DNA of 64,000 nucleotides from assembly GCF_025685545.1 (NCBI RefSeq), contig NZ_JAGSYC010000018.1, positions 1 through 64,000 of the forward strand. Direction: 5' to 3'. Within the stretch, counting starts at the first letter, position 1. Every line of letters starts with the position of its first letter. Made by a program: the position numbers and the translations under genes. Shown in pieces: positions 8,931 to 17,101 of the stretch. Source of the DNA: Granulicella paludicola. Its GTDB lineage: Bacteria; Acidobacteriota; Terriglobia; Terriglobales; Acidobacteriaceae. The notes under the pieces are model-generated. The model was not told the DNA's origin. It did not search any database and worked only from the letters and a program-made list of their open reading frames with translations.

Positions 8931-9080
8931 CTAATCGGGATAAACGTAGACAGTATGCGGGACATGACTGGAGCTACCATCGTATACACGCAGATAGTAG
9001 TTACGAGAGTTGCTGCTGAATAAATAGCTGTCGGAAAATACTTCTCCCTCGGAGGCAAAGCTCCTTGTAGAACATAGTAT
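8931..9080 (-). other. Possible fragment of a secreted protein C-terminus
   Basis: The minus strand reads SDSYLFSSNSRNYYLRVYDG and then SHVPHTVYVYPD before a stop at 8931. The alternation of aromatic and polar residues looks like the last strands of an exported beta-sandwich domain. No start or signal peptide can be assigned, and it may be chance. The rest of 8799-9218 shows nothing. Confidence 0.2.
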
Positions 9081-9218
9081 GAGAGGAACTTCCCAAAAGC
9101 TCGCCGATCTCGCGTCTATGCCGAAGACCTTCCGTAAAGAAACTTTCTGTCCCCCGCCGTATGCGGATCTACAACTCTCGATGCGGGCTGGCTTAACGCT
9201 GCGCATAGGAGTGAACCG

Positions 9219-9804
9219 ATGAAGATCGTGATCTTGGGCGACACACACGAACAGCATCGTAAGGTCTCGGTTCCACCTTCCGATCTCCTAATATTCACGG
9301 GGGATTTCACGATTATGAGCAAGCGGCTTTCCATGATTCTTGACTTCAATGCCTGGCTAGGCGAGCTCCCACATCTCTGCAAGTTAGTGGTGCCAGGAAA
9401 TCACGAATTCTTTTTGGAGGCAGATGCTTCACGACGAGCGCTATTATCGAATGCAACTGTTCTCCTGGACGAAGAAAATCACCTATAAAGAGTTGAAGGT
9501 TTTCGGTTCGTCGATTACTCCGTTATATGGCGGTGCTTTCGGCAACTCCTCTCCACGAAATAGATTTCAGCACTGGGCGGGGATACCTGAGGATGTGAAC
9601 GTTCTGATTACGCACGGGCCACCTCACGGGATCTTGGACGAGGCACCTGGAACACCAGAATCACTTTGTGATCCTGAGCTTAGAGCGCGCCTCAGAAGTC
9701 TTCCTTCCCTCAAACTCCATTGCTTTGGGCATGTCCACGGTGCTTACGGGAGCCTGATTAAGGAGGGCGTCGTGTTCGTCAATTGCGCGCTCATGGGAAA
9801 ATAA
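9219..9804 (+). pseudogene. Metallophosphoesterase (calcineurin-like) broken by a one-base frameshift
   Basis: The family motifs are all present but in two frames: GDTHEQH, TGDFT and GNHEFF in the first, then THGPPHG and GHVHGAYG in the second. These are the metal-binding residues of a calcineurin-like phosphoesterase. The first frame stops at 9488. Removing one A from the AAAA run at 9475-9478 joins them cleanly as VLLDEEITYKELKVFG, giving a protein of about 194 residues. Either the gene is newly inactivated, or the A run is a sequencing error, or expression depends on slippage there. The substrate is unknown; close relatives are small cytoplasmic phosphohydrolases. Confidence 0.75.
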
Positions 9805-10239
9805 TGGGACCATCGATCAGGAACCTATAGTTCTTCAATTCGATACTGATTTTTAGTGAGTAGCTTAGCTTTGACTACCACATAAAAAGATTGCGTTTCG
9901 GACGCTTCTATCAATCTCACGCTGACTGGAATATCAAATCGCCCCATTTCAGACTTCACCGTGCTGTTCAGGCGCGTCGACGGGAGGGCTCCTATCGACG
10001 CGCGCGTTTTGAGACAGAAGACTCTCACTATTGAACTCCGTGCAAGACAGTTTTCAACGATAGAAGAGTTGCGCACGGCCCTTCGAAACGTCTCGATTTC
10101 TGAAGAACGGTGGCTACCTCAAATGCGAATTCTTGACTGCGGACTTCCCACAGTCATGGGAATTACTGAGCGAGAGGCATGGGACTTGGGATTTTTGTCT
10201 CGATAACCCTTGCAGTTGTAGTGTGTACAGATGCGCCAC
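9805..10239. other. Gap with no recognisable gene
   Basis: Open frames exist on both strands (minus 9825-10076 and plus 9961-10206). Neither has a ribosome binding site, and neither shows motifs I can name. The minus frame ends SFYVVVKAKLLTKNQYRIEE and could be the tail of a lost gene. Confidence 0.25.
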
Positions 10240-10743
10240 GCAATGGATGCCGCGGATATGGGAACTACGTCTTTGCCAATAAGATCGATCTCTCCAAGAC
10301 CGCGGCAGACCTCGATTTGCAAGAGACGACCCTTTCTTCCCGATCGAAGCGCATGCAACGCTGGAGCAGATGCTGGAAGGACGCTCCGGCAACTACACTC
10401 CCGACGATATCCTGCCGAGGCGCGGCTCAGAGTATCCAGGCACATATCTCGTTTGCCAGAACTGGGTCTTCAACACAGCCAGCACAGCATTTGAGAATTG
10501 ACAGGGAAAGGCATCTACGAAGCGCTCGAGTCAGATCTGGCTATTCCATTGGCCATGCCAGATTTTGACGTTAGGATGCAACACAAGTCCCCTGAAACGG
10601 GCAGCGTGCACTCGGAGTACGCGATGTATCTATTCACTCGCGATATGGCATGGCTGGGGCTGGTAATGTTGGATCTTAGCGTTTGGAATGGCAAGAAGGT
10701 CACCCCAGCAGCGCAGGGGCTCCCGTGGCCGCCCAACGAGTAA
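10240..10743 (+). pseudogene. Relic of a serine hydrolase (class C beta-lactamase-like)
   Basis: Pieces of one protein are spread over three frames: NKIDLSKTAADLDL, then AHATLEQMLEGRSGNY and GSEYPGTYLVCQNWVFNT, then LTGKGIYEALESDLAIPL and SVHSEYAMYLFTRDMAWLG, ending NGKKVTP. This is the order found in exported serine hydrolases related to class C beta-lactamases, where KIDLSKT-type, L-E-Q-ML-RSG, Y-N and STRDMA-G blocks follow the catalytic SxxK. The N-terminal SxxK part is missing and at least two frameshifts are needed. The gene is not functional. Confidence 0.5.
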
Positions 10744-10863
10744 TCGCACTCGTCTCGATGTTGCTCTGGCTGCGCGTCGGCATCGCAGGTCGAGCTATTG
10801 GTCTGATCTAGTGCGATACGAAAGTCTTCGCAGCTATCTAGCTGTTCTTCAGGAGAAGTCTTG

Positions 10864-11352
10864 ATGAAACTCGGAGTCCGATTCGCCATGAAAAGCAGTT
10901 TCGTTCTCGCATCGTTCTCGATAGCTACTCTGCTCATCCCATCTCGAGCCGCTGCGGCGCAGCAGGTAGCCACGGCATCAGCACCATCAGCCAAACCCGT
11001 CATCGAAGAATGGGTTTACCGAACCAAATATGGTTACAAGGACGAATGGTGGGCTCTCTTCAAGGAATATCAGATCGCCATCCTTGAACGACAGAAATAG
11101 CTCGGTTACGTCAAGGAGTTTACGGTCTACTCCCCAAGCCTCCACACCAGCGAAGACGCCCGCTAGGACTAACGCATTATCATCGTTCGCGCTTCCGCCG
11201 ATGCACCTCCGGGCCAATCGGAAGGAGAGGTCGCCAGGCAACTCTTCCCGGATCAGATCACCTTCAAACGCGAAGAGAATCGCCGTTGGGAGTTGACGAC
11301 CAACCACTGGGACCTTCCCATCCACGTTGTAAATCCTGACTCTTCAAATTAG
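10864..11352 (+). pseudogene. Secreted protein of unknown function with three in-frame stops
   Basis: From ATG at 10864 (or 10888) a signal peptide (KSSFVLASFSIATLLI and an Ala-rich end) is followed by WVYRTKYGYKDEWWALFKEY. The same frame continues through TAG at 11098, TAG at 11173 and TAA at 11179 to a final TAG at 11350, with family-like sequence throughout: VKEFTVYSPSLHTSEDAR, ARQLFPDQITFKREENRRW and TNHWDLPIHVV. I recognise this as a conserved exported protein of Acidobacteria without a known role. Stops two and three fall where relatives usually have W and Y (ARWDYR), so these are point mutations in an otherwise preserved frame and the gene died recently. Confidence 0.55.
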
Positions 11353-11383
11353 AGCGAACCACCAAAAATAAGGGAGCTTCCCC

Positions 11384-11505
11384 ATGAGCAAGATTCTCGA
11401 CGAGGTCATCTCTTCTAATCAGAAGTACGTCGCAACGTTTACGATGTCAAGACTGGCAGGCTCATCGAAATTGAAGAAGCTACAAAGGCTGGTGCTGTAA
11501 GTTAG
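11384..11505 (+). pseudogene. Beta-carbonic anhydrase with its middle deleted
   Basis: After AGGGAG and ATG at 11384 the first codons read MSKILDEVISSNQKYVATF, the N-terminus of a beta-class carbonic anhydrase. Directly after it, in another frame, comes VYDVKTGRLIEIEEATKAGA and a stop at 11503-11505, the C-terminus of the same family. The core with the Cys-His-Cys zinc site (about 150 residues) is absent. A single internal deletion with junction near 11438-11444 explains it. Confidence 0.65.
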
Positions 11506-11984
11506 CCGTTCAACGTATTGTTCTTTTGGCGATTCAGCCGATCCAGCACTGCCGTAAGTTGCACCGCGTGCATGCGAAACGCGGAAGGTCAGCATAGGTC
11601 CAACCGTAGGCCGTTATGAATCCCAACAGGCGCTCATACCTTTTCGGTCGAATTCTGCGAAAGGTACCCTTGAAGCCCGTGCGACGGTAGCAGACGTACT
11701 TCTTCGCTTGGAGTACATGGGCGGCTATAGCCGTCCGTAACCGATCGGACCTTCGCGAAAGTCTTCGGGTAACTAAGAGCGAATGTGTGCCCGTGAATGT
11801 CTCTCCAGACCATGCGAAACCCCGAGCGGCCACCCGGCTGCGCGGACCTTGCCTCAGAGCTAAAGAGCCTCCGCAATGCCGCATCGAAAGTTTCAGGAGC
11901 AACGACTTCGTGCGAGGCCCTAAGCGAAAATGATAGATTCTATCCATTGTCATCGATCCCAACTCGAAGACTGGAAGCACGCCT
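11506..11984. other. Gap upstream of the membrane regulator
   Basis: No supported gene. A minus-strand open frame covers 11534-11998 but its composition is Arg-rich and shadow-like, and it has no recognisable motif. This stretch should carry the promoter of the regulator gene. Confidence 0.3.
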
Positions 11985-13307
11985 TTGGTTGAACCCACTC
12001 AGCCGGTCGAAGACGAACGGCTACTGCTCTTACAGCGCGTTGTCGGATCGCGCACCTTCGCCAAATCTCCTCGACTTGCCCGCTTTCTCGAATTCATTTG
12101 TGTCTCGCTGATCGAGGGCCGCGCCCGCGAGATCAACGAACAGCAAATCGGCATTCACGTCTTCGGTCGTTCGGCCGCCTATAGCGCTTCGGACGATAGT
12201 ATTGTTCGCAGCCAAGCCCGCCTTCTTCGCCAGCGTCTCGAGGAATATTTCGAGACCGAGTGTCCTCAGAGTCGGCTCATTGTCACCATCCCGAAGGGCG
12301 GCTACGTGCCGGTCTTCGAGCCCCGCAGCGAAGCACAGCCTGTCGCAGTTCAAACCCCGGAACTCCAGTCTCCAGCGGGTCAAACAGTGTTTTCTGCTTC
12401 TCCACACGGAAACAGCAGCGCTCCCATCCCCAGTCGTTCCCGTGCATCGGTCTTTGGGTTTGTTGCTCTCGTCAGCGTGGTCCTTGTCTTGGGGCTTTTG
12501 CTCGCCGGTTTGGTCTACCAGCGGATATACGTCCAGCGATCCGCAAACGCAGCCGATGCCCTCTGGTCCAAACTCTTCACACCCAGCCGACCCGTGCTTA
12601 TCGTGCCATCGGATGATGCGCTCGTCCTTTTTCAGGAGTTCACTCGGGTTCCCGTTCAACTCGATGACTACCTCAGTGACGCCTACCTGACAAAGGTTAA
12701 CCTTCCCAGCATCGGAGGAGCTCCCCTCAGCGCCGATTGGTTCGCCTCGCATCAATACACCAGCTCAGCCGACCTTAATCTTGCGCTCAGGCTTGGCAGG
12801 CTCCCCCAGGCCATTGCGGCTGAGGTCGAGACCCGCAACGCCCGTGTCCTTCGAATCGACGACCTCAAGAGCCGAAACGTGGTCTTGATCGGAGGGACAG
12901 GCGCCAATCCGTGGGTCAGCCTCTTTCAAAGCCGGCTCAACTTCGATGTGAAATGGGACTGGAAGGCCTCTGAGGGGTTTGTGCTCAATAAGCACCCAGC
13001 CAAGGGCGAAGCTTCTATTTATCGCGAGACCGTGGCGGATGGAGCCCGACGGAGCTATGGGGTGCTTGCCTTTCTTCCTGGCATCGAAGGGAACGGGGAA
13101 GCCCTACTGTTTGAGGGCACCGGGATGGCCGGAACCGAGTCCGCCGCAGACTTTCCCTTCTCCAAGGTCGCTTTTCAGAACTTTGCCCGCTCGATCGGCG
13201 CGACGAAGGACCACATGCCCTATTTCGAGGTGCTCCTCGAAACCAGCAGCGTGGGGGGAAACGCGCCCGAGTCAACGGTCATCACCTACCGGCGGATCCA
13301 GCCCTGA
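11985..13307 (+). CDS. Membrane-anchored one-component regulator (ToxR/CadC-like layout)
   Basis: A 440-residue protein with a cytoplasmic N-terminal domain (about 12-112), one membrane helix (about 155-177) and a large C-terminal domain outside the membrane. The N-terminal block SPRLARFLEFICVSLIEGRA, then IGIHVFGR, DDSIVRSQARLLRQRLEEYF and IPKGGYVPVF, is a DNA-binding-type domain frequent in Acidobacteria, usually found next to glycan-use genes or TonB receptors. The outer domain (LIVPSDDALVLFQEF onward) may sense a ligand in the periplasm. The start is TTG at 11985; an in-frame TAG at 11934 and the lack of ATG in between force a non-ATG start. It lies just upstream of the GH89 locus on the same strand, so it is the likely regulator of that locus, by inference. 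Confidence 0.65.
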   Translation: MVEPTQPVEDERLLLLQRVVGSRTFAKSPRLARFLEFICVSLIEGRAREINEQQIGIHVFGRSAAYSASDDSIVRSQARLLRQRLEEYFETECPQSRLIVTIPKGGYVPVFEPRSEAQPVAVQTPELQSPAGQTVFSASPHGNSSAPIPSRSRASVFGFVALVSVVLVLGLLLAGLVYQRIYVQRSANAADALWSKLFTPSRPVLIVPSDDALVLFQEFTRVPVQLDDYLSDAYLTKVNLPSIGGAPLSADWFASHQYTSSADLNLALRLGRLPQAIAAEVETRNARVLRIDDLKSRNVVLIGGTGANPWVSLFQSRLNFDVKWDWKASEGFVLNKHPAKGEASIYRETVADGARRSYGVLAFLPGIEGNGEALLFEGTGMAGTESAADFPFSKVAFQNFARSIGATKDHMPYFEVLLETSSVGGNAPESTVITYRRIQP

Positions 13308-13594
13308 GAGCCAGATCCGCTCCTGGCAGAGCGAATCCAGGCAGCTTCAAACTGCTCGCCGATTTTCCAAGGTGCTTCTGTGCCAGTGCGCCTTCTAAGG
13401 GCTCGCAGCGCAAGCCCTGTCGAATTTCGGTCTCGAAGGGCTCTATCGGTCAGCCCAACGCACAGGCTAGGCATAGCTAATTTTCCCCACACATACGCGA
13501 TTTGACGGTGAAAACGGAGCCGGAAACGGTGAAAACCCTTCCCTCCCGACCCCGCCGGATGCGAAGGTTCGCGTATCGGAGAAATGCCTTTCCC

Positions 13595-15856
13595 ATGTGG
13601 ACGAGACGTAAATTTATCGAACTCTCCTGTGCAGGTGCTGGTGCCGCGGTCGTCTCGCGCACTGCCGAGGCTTCTGTTTCGCCTGCCTCTGCCGCAGCAC
13701 CGCCGCGGAGAGATACTGTCAAGACTTTCGCCGACACGGCCATCTCCTCCTGTCGCGGGGTTCTCCAGCGGCAGCTCGGCCCTCGTGCCGCCGATTTTGA
13801 TCTGAAACTTATCCCCACTGCCGACGGCAACGAGGTCTACGAGCTCTCGGCTTCTGGAGGCCGCGTTACCGTCGCCGGTTCCAGCGGCGTCAGCCTATGC
13901 CGAGGCATCTACAGCTATCTCCGCCAGCACTGCAATGCCATGATCACCTGGAGCGGTCGGAACCTCGACCTGCCCGCGACGCTGCCGGATGCGGCCCACC
14001 ACCGCGTCGTCTGTCCCTACAAGTTCGTCCAGTACCTGAACCCCTGCACCTACGGTTACACTATGGCGTTCTGGGACTGGCCCCGCTGGGAGCGCGAACT
14101 CGACTGGATGGCGCTGCATGGAATCACCATGCCCCTTGCCCTTGAGGGTCAGGAGGCCATCTGGAACCGTGTCTGGCTCGCTCTCGGACTCACCGAAGCA
14201 GAAATTGACGACTTTTCGGTCGGCCCCGCCCATCTCCCCTGGCATCGGATGGGCAACATCAACCATATCGCTGGCCCGTTGCCGCAAGACTTTATCGATC
14301 AAAAGCGCCTCCTCCAGCACAAGGTCCTCGACCGCATGAGGGAACTCGGCATGAAGCCTGTCGCCCCGGCCTTCGCCGGATTCGTGCCCCAAGGGTTCAA
14401 GCGCCTACATCCTGAGGTCGACACCTTCACGCTCCTGTGGCTACCTGGGGAGTTCAAAACCATTCCCCGCAGCACGCGCACCTTCATCCTTCACCCTGCG
14501 CAGAAGGACCTGTACCGCCAGATCGGTAAAGCTTTTATCGAAGCCTACAAGGCCGAGTACGGGGAGGTTCAGTACTATCTCGCCGACACCTTCAACGAAC
14601 TTGCCGTCCCTGTGCGTCCGGAACATCGTTTCGAAGACCTTGAGCTCTTTGGTCGCACGGTCTTCGAAAGTGTCCAGGCTGGCGATCCCAAAGGCACTTG
14701 GGTCATGCAGGGTTGGACCTTCGTCTACGATTCCGCTTTTTGGAACAACGAATCCGTCGAAGCGCTCCTGCGCGGCATCCCCAATGACCGCATGCTCATC
14801 ATCGACTACGCGAACGATCTCGCCCCTGCGGTTCAAGGTAAGTACTCGCCCAGCCAGTGGAAGCTGCAGAAAGCCTTCTTCGGAAAACAGTGGATCAACG
14901 GCATGGCCCACACCTTCGGCGGCAACAACAATCTGAAGGGCAACCTCAATCTCATGGCGACGGAGCCTGCAGCCGTTCTCGCCAGCTCCGATCGCGGCAA
15001 TCTCGTCGGCTGGGGTATGTGCCCCGAAGGCATCGAAACCAACGAGGTCGTCTACGAGCTGATGACCGACGCCGGGTGGCATACTGCGCCCATCGACCTC
15101 GCTACATGGATACCTGCTTACTGCCGCTCCCGGTATGGCGCCTGCCCTCCCGCGATGGAGCAGGCCTGGACTCTGCTTCTCACAAGCGCCTATAGCGGCC
15201 ATATCTGGATGACCAAGCAAGCCTGGCAGGGCGAGCCGAGCGCTCATCCTGTCGCCGCTTCGGTCGACTCCGGCCCCACCTTCGTCCGTGCCGTCGAACT
15301 TTTCCTCTCGTGCGCTCCTGCGCTCGGCCAAAACGAGCTTTATAGAAATGACCTCATTGAGATGATTGCCCAAGCCGTAGGCGGCGGCGTCGACAAGTCT
15401 TTGGCCCTCGCGGTTCAGGCTGGCGATGCCAAACAGGACGAACTTGCCGTTCTCGAGGCCAACCGTGCTATCGCCTGGATGGGCCGTATCGATGGGCTTA
15501 TGAACCTACGGGCCGACCGTCGCTTGGAGACTTGGATGGCCGCAACCGCCCTCTACGCCAAGTCCCCGGACGAGACCGCCTTCTACGACGAGAACGCACG
15601 CCTGCTGATCACGACCTGGGGCTGGCCGGAACTTTCGGACTACGCCTCCCGCGTCTGGTCCGGCCTCATCCGCGATTATTATGCAGCCCGATGGCGGGCC
15701 TGGTTTACCGCACGTCACGCTGGCATTCCCTTCTCGCTCGATATCTGGCAGCAGACATGGCTCTCTTCTCCTTACCGGCCCAGCAAACCGCTCGCGGTGT
15801 CCGATCTTATCGCCGAATCGCACGCGCTGCTCATCGAACTTCAGCACTTGTCTTAG
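13595..15856 (+). CDS. Alpha-N-acetylglucosaminidase (GH89, NAGLU family)
   Basis: A 753-residue exported enzyme that removes terminal alpha-linked GlcNAc, the bacterial relative of human lysosomal NAGLU (743 residues). ATG at 13595 is chosen because it places a Tat-type signal (TRRKFIELSCAGAGAAVVS) at the N-terminus; two earlier in-frame starts would bury it. GH89 landmarks are VCPYKFVQYLNPCTYGYTMA, FWDWPRWERELDWMALHGI, MPLALEGQEAIWNRVW, PAFAGFVPQGF, YYLADTFNELAVP, MQGWTFVYD and WINGMAHTFGGNNNLKGNL. The family uses two Glu residues; NELA and one of the other acidic blocks are candidates. It is followed 40 bases later by an HGSNAT-like membrane protein, the partner enzyme of the same human pathway. 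Confidence 0.92.
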   Translation: MWTRRKFIELSCAGAGAAVVSRTAEASVSPASAAAPPRRDTVKTFADTAISSCRGVLQRQLGPRAADFDLKLIPTADGNEVYELSASGGRVTVAGSSGVSLCRGIYSYLRQHCNAMITWSGRNLDLPATLPDAAHHRVVCPYKFVQYLNPCTYGYTMAFWDWPRWERELDWMALHGITMPLALEGQEAIWNRVWLALGLTEAEIDDFSVGPAHLPWHRMGNINHIAGPLPQDFIDQKRLLQHKVLDRMRELGMKPVAPAFAGFVPQGFKRLHPEVDTFTLLWLPGEFKTIPRSTRTFILHPAQKDLYRQIGKAFIEAYKAEYGEVQYYLADTFNELAVPVRPEHRFEDLELFGRTVFESVQAGDPKGTWVMQGWTFVYDSAFWNNESVEALLRGIPNDRMLIIDYANDLAPAVQGKYSPSQWKLQKAFFGKQWINGMAHTFGGNNNLKGNLNLMATEPAAVLASSDRGNLVGWGMCPEGIETNEVVYELMTDAGWHTAPIDLATWIPAYCRSRYGACPPAMEQAWTLLLTSAYSGHIWMTKQAWQGEPSAHPVAASVDSGPTFVRAVELFLSCAPALGQNELYRNDLIEMIAQAVGGGVDKSLALAVQAGDAKQDELAVLEANRAIAWMGRIDGLMNLRADRRLETWMAATALYAKSPDETAFYDENARLLITTWGWPELSDYASRVWSGLIRDYYAARWRAWFTARHAGIPFSLDIWQQTWLSSPYRPSKPLAVSDLIAESHALLIELQHLS

Positions 15857-15896
15857 CTATCGAGTGCTCAGCCACAACGAAAGGAGTCAAGCGCCT

Positions 15897-17042
15897 ATGT
15901 CGGCCACAGCCTCACCCCAGATCACCAAGCCGTCGACCCGTCTTCTCTCGATCGATCTCTTTCGGGGCCTCACGGTCGCGTTCATGATTCTGGTGAACAA
16001 CAACGGGAACAACGCGCTCGCCTACCGCGCGCTCAATCACTCACAGTGGAACGGCTTTACTCCGACCGACCTCGTATTCCCGACCTTCCTGTTCATCATG
16101 GGCATCTCGATGGTGCTCTCCTTCAGCGCTCAACGGGCCAAAGGCACTAGCAACGCGGGGATGCTTCCGGTCATTCTCAGACGCTTCGCCCTGCTCTTTT
16201 TCTGGGGGCTGGTCGTCAACGGGTTCCCCTACTTTCATCTCGGCAATCTGCGTATTTACGGAGTGCTACAGCGTTTCGCAGTCTGCTATCTCCTCTGCGC
16301 CCTGCTACTGCTTGTCACCGACCGGATCGCCCTCCGTGTCATCCTCTTCGTCGCGGCCCTCATCGGCTACTGGGCGTTGCTACGCTTCGTCCCCATTCCG
16401 GGCCATGGGGTTCCAGGCCGTGATATCCCGTTTATGGACCATGACCTGAACCTCGTCTCATGGATCGATCGCCATGTGTTTCCAGGTCGGCTGTTTGAAG
16501 GCAGTCGTGACCCCGAAGGTCTGCTCAGCGATCTACCTGCCTTCGCCACGACGCTGCTTGGTCTGCTGGCCGGCGCATGGATCAAACAGGCGCGGCCCGC
16601 AGCCCAAAAACTTCTCGGCCTGCTCGGCGCAGGAGCCGTTCTGGTAGCTGCCGGTCTGCTTTGGTCCGAGACCTTTCCCCTCAATAAACGTCTCTGGACA
16701 AGCTCCTACGTCCTCTTTGCCGGCGGCCTCAGCATCCTGCTTCTGGCTTTCTTCTACTACGTGGTGGAAATACGCCAGTCCCGCGGTCACTGGACTTACC
16801 CGCTGCTCGTGTTCGGAACCAATGCCATCACCGCGTACGTCTTCTCGGAGTTGCTGTCTACCGCCGTCGCGGTCTTCAAGGTGAACAGTACGCAGAGCTT
16901 TCAGGTTCACGTCTACAGCACCTGGTTCATCCACCTCGTCAATCCGGCCTTTGGCTCGTTTCTCTATTCCTTTCTCTTCGTACTGGTCTGCTTTATCCCG
17001 ACTTGGCTGCTATATCGCAACCGTATCTTCATCAAGATTTAG
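15897..17042 (+). CDS. HGSNAT-like membrane acyltransferase (DUF5009 family)
   Basis: A 381-residue inner-membrane protein with about ten hydrophobic helices. Its first part, SIDLFRGLTVAFMILVNNNG, then NHSQWNGFTPTDLVFPTFLF and IMGISM, is the signature of the family that includes human heparan-alpha-glucosaminide N-acetyltransferase, which carries acetyl groups across the lysosomal membrane onto terminal glucosamine. The His in that block (His48 here) aligns with the acetyl-carrying His of the human enzyme. ATG at 15897 follows AAAGGAG at a suitable distance. An earlier in-frame start lies inside the GH89 gene and is unlikely. The gene pairs with the upstream GH89 enzyme. Substrate by analogy only. 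Confidence 0.85.
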   Translation: MSATASPQITKPSTRLLSIDLFRGLTVAFMILVNNNGNNALAYRALNHSQWNGFTPTDLVFPTFLFIMGISMVLSFSAQRAKGTSNAGMLPVILRRFALLFFWGLVVNGFPYFHLGNLRIYGVLQRFAVCYLLCALLLLVTDRIALRVILFVAALIGYWALLRFVPIPGHGVPGRDIPFMDHDLNLVSWIDRHVFPGRLFEGSRDPEGLLSDLPAFATTLLGLLAGAWIKQARPAAQKLLGLLGAGAVLVAAGLLWSETFPLNKRLWTSSYVLFAGGLSILLLAFFYYVVEIRQSRGHWTYPLLVFGTNAITAYVFSELLSTAVAVFKVNSTQSFQVHVYSTWFIHLVNPAFGSFLYSFLFVLVCFIPTWLLYRNRIFIKI

Positions 17043-17101
17043 AACAAAGAACTTACTTGCCAGAAAAATTGCTTCGCACACATAAGCGAAAGGGGCTCCC
17101 T

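Noticed and set aside
11534-11998. 154-codon minus-strand frame before the membrane regulator
   Set aside because: No motif, no ribosome binding site, Arg-rich; cannot be told from chance.
14441-15373. Long minus-strand open frame (310 codons) across the GH89 gene
   Set aside because: It is the antisense shadow of a well-conserved GC-rich gene and has no motif or ribosome binding site.
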